Translations under genes and position numbers: made by a program | Shown: positions 57,424 to 64,000 of the stretch, one piece after another | How positions within the stretch are numbered: position 1 is the first letter of the stretch | Layout of the letters: each line of letters starts with the position of its first letter | Assembly: GCF_014493765.1 (NCBI RefSeq) | Contig: NZ_JACTVJ010000029.1 | Coordinates: forward strand, 62,001 to 126,000 | Direction of reading: 5' to 3' | DNA from: Streptomyces polyasparticus | GTDB taxonomy: Bacteria > Actinomycetota > Actinomycetes > Streptomycetales > Streptomycetaceae | Length of the DNA: 64,000 nucleotides | Notes under the pieces: model-generated | The model's input: the letters and a program-made list of their open reading frames with translations, nothing else | What the model was told of the DNA's origin: nothing | Databases searched by the model: none

Positions 57424-57476
57424 CCTCAGCCGTCACCCCCGCCTGATGCATCAGGCCTCAGCCGTCACCCCCGCCT
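57424..57476. repeat. 32-bp-period duplication of the LysR 3' end
   Basis: The 21-bp segment beginning CCTCAGCCGTCACCCCCGCC occurs at 57424-57444 and 57456-57476. The second copy contains part of the last coding stretch of the minus-strand lysR; the first lies beyond its stop. Confidence 0.8.
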
Positions 57477-58356
57477 CACGCAACGCGTCGACCGCCGCCC
57501 TGATCGAGGGCCGGCGGTCGGCGTCCGTGCGCCACACCGCGTACACATGGCGGGCGATCTTCTGCCGCAGGGGCACCACGCGCACGCCGTCCGGCACGAG
57601 TCCCCGCCCCAGGCGCGGCGTGACACAGACCCCCAACCCCGCCTCGACCAGGGCCAGTTGTGTCGCATGCTCCTCCGCCTGGTGCCCGATCCTCGGCTCC
57701 ACGCCCTTGGAGCGCAGGGTGTACACCAGCCAGTCCTGGCAGAACGCACCCTCCGGCCAGCAGATCCACTCCTCCTCGGCGAGCTCTTCGAGATCGAGTT
57801 CGCGGCGGCCGGCGAAGCGATGCCCCGCGGGCAGCACCACATCGGCCCGGTCGTCGAGCAGCGAGGCCTTGGCGAGGCCCTCGGGCATGGGCAGCGGCTT
57901 GTTGTACCAGTCGAGGACGACGGCCACATCGAGGTCACCGCGTACCACCGCACGTACGCCGTCGGCCGGTTCGAGCTCCTGCGAGCGCACGAGCAGGCCG
58001 GGGTGCGCCTCGCGCAGGGCACGGAAGGCGAGCGGGAACAGACCGCGGGCGGCGGTCGGGAAGGCCCCGATGCGCAGCTCGCCGACCACCTGGCCGCGAT
58101 GCGCCTCCAGATCCGACTGCGCGTACTCGACCTGCGAGATGATCCGCGCCGCGTGCTCGGCGAGCAGCACTCCGGCGTCCGTGAGCCGCACACCGCGCCC
58201 GTTCTTCGCCACGAGCTGCTGCCCGATCTCGCGCTCCAGCTTGGTCAGCTGCTGCGATACGGCGGAGGTCGTGACGTGCAGTCCGGCTGCTGCACCGCTC
58301 ACCGAGCCGTGCCGGGCGAGGGCATCCAGGGTGCGCAGGCGCTCGAGGTTCAACAT
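57451..58356 (-). CDS. LysR-family transcriptional regulator
   Basis: A 301-aa protein; ATG 58356 has GGGAG 6 nt upstream. Helix-turn-helix MLNLERLRTLDALARHGSVSGAAAGLHVTTSAVSQQLTKLE; the ligand domain has LRIGAFPTAARGLFPLAFRAL and PRLGRGLVPDGVRVVPL. This subtype is often divergent from an EamA exporter it controls, and here the EamA gene starts 103 bp away. The intergenic DNA is AT-rich (CATATAAGCAATACTAAG) and is the likely LysR site. Confidence 0.87.
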   Translation of the reverse strand: MLNLERLRTLDALARHGSVSGAAAGLHVTTSAVSQQLTKLEREIGQQLVAKNGRGVRLTDAGVLLAEHAARIISQVEYAQSDLEAHRGQVVGELRIGAFPTAARGLFPLAFRALREAHPGLLVRSQELEPADGVRAVVRGDLDVAVVLDWYNKPLPMPEGLAKASLLDDRADVVLPAGHRFAGRRELDLEELAEEEWICWPEGAFCQDWLVYTLRSKGVEPRIGHQAEEHATQLALVEAGLGVCVTPRLGRGLVPDGVRVVPLRQKIARHVYAVWRTDADRRPSIRAAVDALREAGVTAEA

Positions 58357-58459
58357 GTCCGCTCCCAGTTCCGCCTCATCAACATATAAGCAATACTAAG
58401 ACGTCCACCGTAAGAAATCTCGCTTGTGCTACGAGATCCAGCAGAGCATCGTAAAGGTC

Positions 58460-59407
58460 ATGGCCACCGTCTCCGTCCCTCGCGCCCGCGCTGCCGGCCC
58501 CGCGCCCGCGCCCGCCCCTCGCCGCACGCTCGACTGGCGGCTCCGCTTCGCGGGACTCTCCTTGATCTGGGGTTTCAGCTTTCTGCTCATCAAGGTGGGC
58601 ACACAGGGCTACGCACCCTTCCAAGTGACCTTCGGGCGGCTCCTGTTCGGCACCTTGGTGCTCGCCGCCGCGATGCTGGTACGGCGCCAGGGTCTGCCGC
58701 GCGGGTGGCGCACGTGGGGACATCTGGCGGTGGCGGCGTTCTTCCTCAACGCCCTGCCGTTCTCGCTCTTCGCCTACTCGGAGCTGACGATCCCGTCCAC
58801 GCTCGCCGGCATCTGCAATGCGACCTCGCCGCTGTGGGGCATGGCCCTGTCGATGGTGGCGCTCTCGGAGGACCGGCCGACGCGGCGGCGCGTGGCAGGT
58901 CTCGGCCTCGGTTTCATCGGCGTCCTGACGGTCCTGGGCGCATGGCAGGGCTTCCACGGCATCGACGCTGCGGGAACCGCGATGGCGCTCGGCGCCTCGC
59001 TCAGCTACCCCATCGGCTGGATCTACGTGCGCCGGACGCTGGCGGGCCGCAGCGAGTCCCACCTGTCGCTCACGGGCGCCCAGCTGCTCCTCGCCACGGC
59101 TCAACTGGCCTTCGTCACCCCGCTGTTCACCACCCTGCCGAAGAGCTGGCCGCTGCTTCCGCTGCTCGCCGTCCTCGCGCTCGGCGCGCTGGGGACGGGG
59201 CTCGCGGTGCTGGTCCAGTACGAACTTGTCGCGGAGATCGGCCCCACGACCGCCCAGATGGTCACGTACTTCATCCCGGTGATCGCCACGGCGGCGGGCG
59301 TGACTCTCCTCGGCGAGTCCCTGTCGTGGTCGACACCCGTGGGCGCGGTGATCGTCCTCGTGGGCGCGGCACTGACCCAGTCGCGGGCGAAGGCGGCGGC
59401 GCGATGA
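58460..59407 (+). CDS. EamA/DMT-family metabolite exporter
   Basis: A 315-aa protein with ten hydrophobic helices and two EamA repeats (FAGLSLIWGFSFLLIKVGTQG; LALGALGTGLAVLVQYELVAEIG). ATG 58460 is taken; a longer frame would start at a TTG with no support, and the AAAGG before 58460 is close. Divergent from LysR and overlapping the downstream SUKH gene by 4 bp (ATGA). Probably exports an amino acid or similar metabolite. Confidence 0.84.
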   Translation: MATVSVPRARAAGPAPAPAPRRTLDWRLRFAGLSLIWGFSFLLIKVGTQGYAPFQVTFGRLLFGTLVLAAAMLVRRQGLPRGWRTWGHLAVAAFFLNALPFSLFAYSELTIPSTLAGICNATSPLWGMALSMVALSEDRPTRRRVAGLGLGFIGVLTVLGAWQGFHGIDAAGTAMALGASLSYPIGWIYVRRTLAGRSESHLSLTGAQLLLATAQLAFVTPLFTTLPKSWPLLPLLAVLALGALGTGLAVLVQYELVAEIGPTTAQMVTYFIPVIATAAGVTLLGESLSWSTPVGAVIVLVGAALTQSRAKAAAR

Positions 59408-60042
59408 GGGGCTTGTGGCGCAGCCGGAGCGCCGGGCATCCGCCCGCTGGTCCATCTCCGCTGAGCAAGGCGGAGGTCGCCGCGGCGGAAGCCGAACTCG
59501 GCGTCCGCTTCCCGGCCGCGTACCGCCGCCACCTCCTGACGGTGAGCGCGGGCGGCACGGTCTGCGAGCTCCGCAGGACGGACGACGGCTGGTGGTGGGC
59601 GGGCGACAACGAGTACGGGCGCCGCGATCTGCTGCACCTCCCCTTCCCGCACCCGGACGATTACGCGGCCGCCGAAGACGAACTCGGCCTGCGCGAGCCC
59701 CGCATGGAGGACTACGCCGACGAGTCCGCGTACGACCGGGCCTGGAAAGCCTGGGACGACGAGTACGGCGAGCTGCAGGACCGCAAGACGGCCGGGGCCG
59801 TGATCGCGCAGGAGCACGGCTGCGGCTTCTCCACACTCCTCGCGCTCACCGGCCCACTCGCCGGCACCATGTGGTGGGACGGCCGGGCCACCTGCGATCG
59901 GATCCTCCCGCTGTCCCTGGAGCACGGCTCCGGCGCCCGCCCGGTGACATTCGACGAATGGCTGGACCACGACTCATGGAACCTGCTGCCGCCCGGTTGG
60001 GGGCAGCAGGACTTGAGGCCGGACCGGAGACAGCAGACCTGA
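59404..60042 (+). CDS. SMI1/KNR4 (SUKH)-family protein
   Basis: A 212-aa protein with the SUKH core: PLSKAEVAAAEAELGVRFPAAYRRHLLTVSAGG and an acidic, Trp-rich remainder (DGWWWAGDNEYG, MWWDGRATCDRILPLSLE). SUKH proteins include immunity proteins for contact-dependent toxins, but many are stand-alone. No toxin gene is next to it. Its ATG overlaps the EamA stop, so it is translated with the exporter. Confidence 0.8.
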   Translation: MRGLWRSRSAGHPPAGPSPLSKAEVAAAEAELGVRFPAAYRRHLLTVSAGGTVCELRRTDDGWWWAGDNEYGRRDLLHLPFPHPDDYAAAEDELGLREPRMEDYADESAYDRAWKAWDDEYGELQDRKTAGAVIAQEHGCGFSTLLALTGPLAGTMWWDGRATCDRILPLSLEHGSGARPVTFDEWLDHDSWNLLPPGWGQQDLRPDRRQQT

Positions 60043-60088
60043 ATCCGGCCAGCGGGCCGGACCCTGGCGCGCGAGGGCGCAGTAGGCC

Positions 60089-61432
60089 CTACGTCGCCAA
60101 GGTCCGACCCGTGCTCCCCCGCCTGCCCTGCACGGCATACGCGACGGCATCGGCGAGCGGTGCGATGTCCGCCTCGTCCAGCGCCGCCACCGTGATCCGT
60201 ACCCCCGGAGGCGCCTCGATCCGGAACCTCGCCCCGGGTGCCACGGCCCATCCGGCGTGCAACAGCCGTGCCACCGCGCCGGTTTCGTCCGGGACCGGCA
60301 CCCACACGTTCAGCCCGCTGCGCCCCGTCGCCTCGATGCCCCGCCGCCCCAGGGCACCGATCAGCGCGTCGCGCCGCCGCGCATAGTCGGCGGCGACCTC
60401 CGAGGGCACCACCGCACCCGACGTCCACAGTTCGACGACCGCACGCTGCACGATCCGGCTCACCCAGCCGGGACCGAGCCGCTGCCTGCCGAGCACCCGG
60501 TCCACGGTCACCGCGTCACCGGTCATGACGGCGAGCCGCAGATCGGGCCCGTACGCCTTGGCGACCGAGCGCACGAGCGCCCAGCTGCCCTTGCCCGTGG
60601 CCAGGGGGTGCAGCGGCAGGTCGACGATGCCGTGCCCGTGGTCGTCCTCGATCAGCAGGACCGCCGGATGCTTCCGCAGGACGGCCCGCAGCGCCCGCGC
60701 GCGCGAGGCACTGATCGCGGCGCCCGTGGGATTCTGCGCCCGGTCCGTGACGATCAGGGCACGGACGCCTTCGCCCAACGCACGCTCGACCGCATCCGGT
60801 TCGGGCCCCTCGTCGTCCACGGCCACAGGGACGGTACGCAGCCCGAGCGCCGGGATCAGATCGAGCAGCGCACCCCAGCCGGGGTCCTCCACGGCGACCG
60901 CGTCCCCCGGCCGCAGATGCGCGGCCAGGATCCGCTCGATGGCGTCGAGCGAGCCCGAGGTGACCGCGACGGGCCCGTCCGGAATGCCGTCGGCGTCGAA
61001 CGCGGCCCGGCTGAGCACCTCCAGATCCGGCTCCAGGGCGGCGTCCGCGTACATGACCGGCTCCCGGTCGGCGCGTGCGGCCGCGGCGGCGAACGCTCCG
61101 GCGAGGGCGGGCAGCAGCGCCCTGTCGGGATTGCCGAGCGAGAGATCCCGTACGCCTTCGGGCGCTTCGACCCGGATCGCGTCCCGCGCCGTGCTTGCCG
61201 GACGCGAACGCACCCGGCTGCCGCGCCGGCCCGCCGTCTCGATGACCCCGCGCTCGCGCAGGGTCCGGTACGCGGCCGCCACCGTATTCGGATTGACCCC
61301 GAGCTCCTGCGCCAACTCCCGCATGGGCGGCAGCACTTGACCGGGCTCCAGGTCTCCCCGGCCCACCGCACCCTCGACGCTGGCAGCAATCTCTGCTGCG
61401 CGCCGCCCTTTGATCCGATATCCTCCTAGCAC
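60089..61432 (-). CDS. MocR/PdxR-type regulator (GntR helix-turn-helix fused to aminotransferase domain)
   Basis: A 447-aa protein. GTG 61432 is chosen: family members begin close to YRI-GRRAAEIAASVE, and TAATCT lies 5 nt upstream; a TTG at 61438 is the alternative. GntR domain PPMRELAQELGVNPNTVAAAYRTLRERGVI, then an aminotransferase-like domain with VRSVAKAYGPDLRLAV holding the PLP lysine. Such regulators often sense PLP and control vitamin B6 or amino acid genes. It is divergent from a PNPOx-fold gene, and two direct repeats (61426-61456) lie between. Confidence 0.86.
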   Translation of the reverse strand: MLGGYRIKGRRAAEIAASVEGAVGRGDLEPGQVLPPMRELAQELGVNPNTVAAAYRTLRERGVIETAGRRGSRVRSRPASTARDAIRVEAPEGVRDLSLGNPDRALLPALAGAFAAAAARADREPVMYADAALEPDLEVLSRAAFDADGIPDGPVAVTSGSLDAIERILAAHLRPGDAVAVEDPGWGALLDLIPALGLRTVPVAVDDEGPEPDAVERALGEGVRALIVTDRAQNPTGAAISASRARALRAVLRKHPAVLLIEDDHGHGIVDLPLHPLATGKGSWALVRSVAKAYGPDLRLAVMTGDAVTVDRVLGRQRLGPGWVSRIVQRAVVELWTSGAVVPSEVAADYARRRDALIGALGRRGIEATGRSGLNVWVPVPDETGAVARLLHAGWAVAPGARFRIEAPPGVRITVAALDEADIAPLADAVAYAVQGRRGSTGRTLAT

Positions 61433-61456
61433 AAACAAGATTATGCACTAGTACAA
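61426..61456. promoter_or_regulatory. CTAGYACAA direct repeats between mocR and the PNPOx gene
   Basis: CTAGCACAA (61426-61434) and CTAGTACAA (61448-61456) are in the same orientation with starts 22 bp apart, two helical turns. MocR regulators are known to bind direct repeats. The first overlaps the mocR start, so autoregulation is likely. Confidence 0.65.
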
Positions 61457-61467
61457 TGGAGATCGCA

Positions 61468-62160
61468 ATGAGTGTTGCGCCGGACACCACGGAGCCGACC
61501 ACCACCCAGGGCTCGTATGCACCGACGGAGCGCACGGTCCCCACCCGATCCAAGGACCGCGCGCACTACGACCGGGAATTGGTGCACTCGATACTCGACG
61601 AGACCTACCTCTGCCACATGGGCTTCGTCCGCGACGGCGCCCCCGTGGTGCTGCCGACGCTGTACGCGCGTGTCGGCGAGCGGCTCTATGTGCACGGCTC
61701 CACGGGTTCGCGGCCGCTGAGGATGGCCGGCAAGCCCGACCCGGGACTGGCCGTCTGCCTGACGGTGACCCATGTCGACGGTCTGGTGCTCGCCCGCTCG
61801 GCCTTCCACCACTCGATCAACTACCGCTCGGTCGTGGTGCACGGCACCGCCCACCAGGTCACCGACCCCGACGAGAAGCGGCTCGCGCTCGACGCGCTGG
61901 TCGACGCCGTCGTGGCCGGCCGCTCCGCGGACTCCCGCCCGGCCGACACCAAGGAACTCGCCGCCACCGCGGTGCTCGCCATCGACCTCGCCGAGGTCTC
62001 GGCCAAGATCCGCACCGGCGGCGCCAACGACGAACCCGCGGACATGGACCTCCCCCACTGGGCGGGAGTCGTGCCGGTGGCCCGTACGTACGGTGCCCCG
62101 ATCCCCAACGACGATCTCGCCCCGGGCGTCGAACTCCCGGAGTACCTGCGCGCCTTGTGA
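61468..62160 (+). CDS. pyridoxamine 5'-phosphate oxidase-family protein
   Basis: A 230-aa protein from ATG 61468 with GGAG 6 nt upstream; an ATG at 61456 lies inside the operator repeat and is less likely. The core ELVHSILDETYLCHMGFVRDGAPVVLPTLYARVGERLYVHGSTGSR is the flavin-binding barrel of the NimA/PNPOx-related group. Divergent from a MocR/PdxR-type regulator, suggesting a link to B6 or PLP metabolism, but not a proven PdxH. A strong hairpin terminator follows. Confidence 0.85.
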   Translation: MSVAPDTTEPTTTQGSYAPTERTVPTRSKDRAHYDRELVHSILDETYLCHMGFVRDGAPVVLPTLYARVGERLYVHGSTGSRPLRMAGKPDPGLAVCLTVTHVDGLVLARSAFHHSINYRSVVVHGTAHQVTDPDEKRLALDALVDAVVAGRSADSRPADTKELAATAVLAIDLAEVSAKIRTGGANDEPADMDLPHWAGVVPVARTYGAPIPNDDLAPGVELPEYLRAL

Positions 62161-62178
62161 GCCGGAACGCCGTATGAA

Positions 62179-62215
62179 CCCAAGGGCCGCCCTCTGCGCG
62201 AGGGCGGCCCTTGGG
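62179..62215 (+). terminator. 16-bp perfect hairpin terminator
   Basis: CCCAAGGGCCGCCCTC (62179-62194) pairs perfectly with 62200-62215 around a 5-nt loop, 18 bp after the PNPOx stop. Confidence 0.87.
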
Positions 62216-62248
62216 TCACTTATGCGTCGGACACGGCGACGGCATCAG

Positions 62249-62317
62249 GCACAACCGGCGCGTACGCTTCACGCACAACCGGCGCGTACGCTTCACGCAC
62301 GGCCGATGCGTGAAGCG
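62249..62317. repeat. 24-bp tandem duplication joined to an 11-bp hairpin
   Basis: GCACAACCGGCGCGTACGCT (plus TCAC) occurs at 62249-62272 and 62273-62296. Its end CGCTTCACGCA (62289-62299) pairs perfectly with TGCGTGAAGCG (62307-62317). The hairpin can terminate the EamA gene ending at 62335 on the other strand. Confidence 0.8.
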
Positions 62318-62334
62318 CAGCCAGCACCCACCCG

Positions 62335-63300
62335 TCACGTACGCCCGGCACTCCGCGTCTCCGCCACAGCGAGCCCCGCCAGCGCGGACAGCATCAGCAG
62401 GGTGCCCGCCACCGTCGCCACCGTCAGATGCTCGCCGAACGCGAGCACCGCGAGGATCGCCGCGCTCACCGGTTCGAGCAGCATGATCACGGACACGGTG
62501 GCCGAGCGGACCGCCGCCGCCCCCGCGAAGTACAGCGCGTACGCCAGCGCGGTCGGCACGGCCGCCACGTACAGCATCAGGCCCAGGACCTGGCCGAGTT
62601 GATCGGTCCGCGGCAGCAGCCCTTCGACGGCGGCGAACGGCAGCAGGCACAGTGCGGCGACCCCGAAGGTCCACACCGTCGTCGCGTGGGTGTCCGCGCC
62701 CGAACCGTCCCTGCCCCACCAGCGGGTGAGCAGCGTCATCACCGCGTACCCGGCAGCGGACAGCACCGCGAGCAGCACACCGGCCGGCCGGACCTCGCCG
62801 GGACCTCCGTCGCCCTCGCCGAGGACGAGCACGACCAGGCCGGCCAGCGCGCCCGCCACGGCCAGGACGCCGCCGGCACCGAGGCGTTCACCGAGCAGCA
62901 CCCGGGCGCCGGCCGCGATAAGGACGGGGCCCGCGCCGAGCGTGACGACCGTGCCGACGGCCAGGCCTGTGGCCGATACGGCGGCGAAGTACGCGGTCTG
63001 GAAGATCGCGAGAGCGACGCCGAGCGCGATCATGCGCCCGGGCCGCGCCTTCGTCCGCACCCGGCCGTCGCGGCGCCGCAGCAGTCCGGCCACGAGCAGC
63101 AGCACGAGACCACCGGCGCAGCGCCAGAACGACAGGGCGATGGGCCGCAGTTCACTGGACTGGAACACCAGGAGCGCGGCAGCGCCCGCGGTCCCCCAGG
63201 CGACACCGGCGACGATCAGATAGAGCAGGCCGCGTCCGACGGACAGGGCGGGAGAACCAGGGGCGACAACGGCACCCTGGGTGGAAACAGCATTCGACAC
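62335..63300 (-). CDS. EamA/DMT-family transporter
   Basis: A 321-aa protein with ten hydrophobic helices: [46 protein letters not shown] and [33 protein letters not shown], the standard two-repeat DMT layout with the inner-helix Glu-Pro. GTG 63300 has GGAGA upstream. Likely a metabolite exporter. No regulator is divergent; the next EamA gene lies upstream on the same strand with a 161-bp gap. Confidence 0.86.
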   Translation of the reverse strand: MSNAVSTQGAVVAPGSPALSVGRGLLYLIVAGVAWGTAGAAALLVFQSSELRPIALSFWRCAGGLVLLLVAGLLRRRDGRVRTKARPGRMIALGVALAIFQTAYFAAVSATGLAVGTVVTLGAGPVLIAAGARVLLGERLGAGGVLAVAGALAGLVVLVLGEGDGGPGEVRPAGVLLAVLSAAGYAVMTLLTRWWGRDGSGADTHATTVWTFGVAALCLLPFAAVEGLLPRTDQLGQVLGLMLYVAAVPTALAYALYFAGAAAVRSATVSVIMLLEPVSAAILAVLAFGEHLTVATVAGTLLMLSALAGLAVAETRSAGRT

Positions 63301-63461
63301 GAGACTCTCCGCACAGGACAGACAAAAGGGACTGTCGTCTGCGGGCAGCCGTCAGCCACTCGGGAACTCCCCGAGCGGATGCGGTGGTTGGTCGCTCCGG
63401 CCGCCCGCGCTAGGCGGCAGGAGGCGGAAGGACGAGCGCTCGTGCGTGCATGATCGCCACC

Positions 63462-64000
63462 CTACGCGTCGGCCCGGCTCGGCGACAATGCCGTATCGCC
63501 TTGTGGAACACCGCCGGCGACGGGCGTCGGCGGCGCCTTGACCGGCGTCGCGGACTGGGCGATGAAGGCACCGGTGAGGACCACCGCACCACCGATGATC
63601 TGCGGCGCGGACAGATGCTCACCGAGCATGATCCAGGCGAGCACGGTCGCGACGACGGCCTCGAGATAGGCGACGACACCGGCCACCTGCGGCGAGAGCC
63701 TGCGCACGGAGAGCAGACCCGTGCCGTACGCGAGCACCGTGGCGATCAGCACCACCCAGCCGAGCAGCAGCCAGCCGGGCACGGTCGTCCCGTCCATCTC
63801 CGCGGTGCCCGCGAGCACCGACCAGTCCATCTGCCAAGGGCGGGCGATCACCGTGAGGATCATGGCGCCGATCAGCATGCCGAACGCGATGACGCCGAGC
63901 GGATCCGGCGCCTGTTCGCCCGAGTCGCTGCCGTGGTCGCCGAGGATGAAGTACCCGGCCTGGCAGACCGCGGCGCCGAGCCCGAGCAGCACACCGATCG
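63462..64000 (-). CDS. EamA/DMT-family transporter (5' end outside window)
   Basis: Partial gene: the frame is open at base 64000, with LLLGLGAAVCQAGYFILGDHG near the edge, then VLIATVLAYGTGLLSVRRLSPQVAGVVAYLEAVVATVLAWIMLGEHLSAPQIIGGAVVLTGAF, which is the second EamA repeat. The C-terminus has a loose Pro-rich tail. Only about 180 residues are visible. A tandem pair of EamA genes with its neighbour. Confidence 0.84.
   Translation of the reverse strand, partial: IGVLLGLGAAVCQAGYFILGDHGSDSGEQAPDPLGVIAFGMLIGAMILTVIARPWQMDWSVLAGTAEMDGTTVPGWLLLGWVVLIATVLAYGTGLLSVRRLSPQVAGVVAYLEAVVATVLAWIMLGEHLSAPQIIGGAVVLTGAFIAQSATPVKAPPTPVAGGVPQGDTALSPSRADA

Noticed and set aside
58424-58459. TTG start at 58424 for the EamA transporter
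   Set aside because: It has no ribosome site; the ATG at 58460 is the more usual start, although its own spacing is short.
59404-60042. Immunity gene of a polymorphic toxin system
   Set aside because: The SUKH fold fits, but no toxin, secretion or repeat-rich protein gene is adjacent; it is coupled to an exporter instead.

Overview
The window is very GC-rich, with codon use, gene density and gene families typical of a Streptomyces-type actinomycete. Markers include tuf3 (a divergent EF-Tu), many TetR/MarR/LysR/ArsR/PaaX/IclR/MocR regulators, a KatE-type large catalase, actinobacterial lipoproteins, frequent ATGA/GTGA start-stop overlaps, and several starts of the form TANNNT-N6-ATG/GTG with no Shine-Dalgarno, which suggests leaderless mRNAs. 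It reads as chromosomal accessory sequence. I see no rRNA, tRNA, CRISPR, prophage, transposase or origin.

Region 1 (1-15.7 kb) looks like a catabolic island. It holds an NCS1 permease with a divergent TetR and a perfect operator, a secreted alpha/beta hydrolase, a vanAB-type Rieske demethylase pair with a 60-aa protein between the two subunits, a complete livKGFHM-type ABC importer whose five genes overlap by 4 bp at every junction, PaaX, IclR and MarR regulators, a hydroxyacyl-CoA-dehydrogenase-like SDR and an acyl-CoA ligase. Together these suggest uptake, CoA activation, side-chain oxidation and O-demethylation of an aromatic or aromatic-ester substrate. A shared sequence (consensus GACTGYCGTCAAY) recurs at several of its promoters. 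A substrate cannot be assigned from sequence.

Region 2 (15.8-31 kb) carries a decayed polysaccharide deacetylase, an ArsR-SulP-PNPOx operon divergent from a leaderless yjdM/phnA gene, a second ArsR, a periplasmic-type multicopper oxidase lipoprotein, a fold-type I PLP decarboxylase with a divergent LysR, tuf3, an AlkD-like DNA glycosylase, a TVP38 membrane protein and uppP.

Region 3 (31-48 kb) holds a vWA protein, a 75-aa secreted peptide, a phosphotransferase, an ABM monooxygenase, an aldo/keto reductase, lnt (apolipoprotein N-acyltransferase) overlapping antisense with a Gfo/Idh oxidoreductase, a TetR-FAD monooxygenase unit with two matched operators, a dienelactone hydrolase-like gene, ung, an oligopeptide-type binding lipoprotein and two FabG-like SDRs.

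Region 4 (47-64 kb) holds a minus-strand run of secreted alginate-lyase-like protein, membrane-fused ECF sigma factor, HipA-like kinase and DUF3037 protein. It continues with a stress block (78-aa protein, catalase, HAD phosphatase with a repeat-built tail, Rieske lipoprotein), an isochorismatase-fold protein, PNPOx proteins, LysR/EamA/SUKH genes, a MocR regulator divergent from a PNPOx gene, and two EamA transporters, the last cut by the window edge.

A recurring oddity is short tandem repeats (about 18-32 bp) placed exactly at gene 3' ends, several of which duplicate the stop codon.
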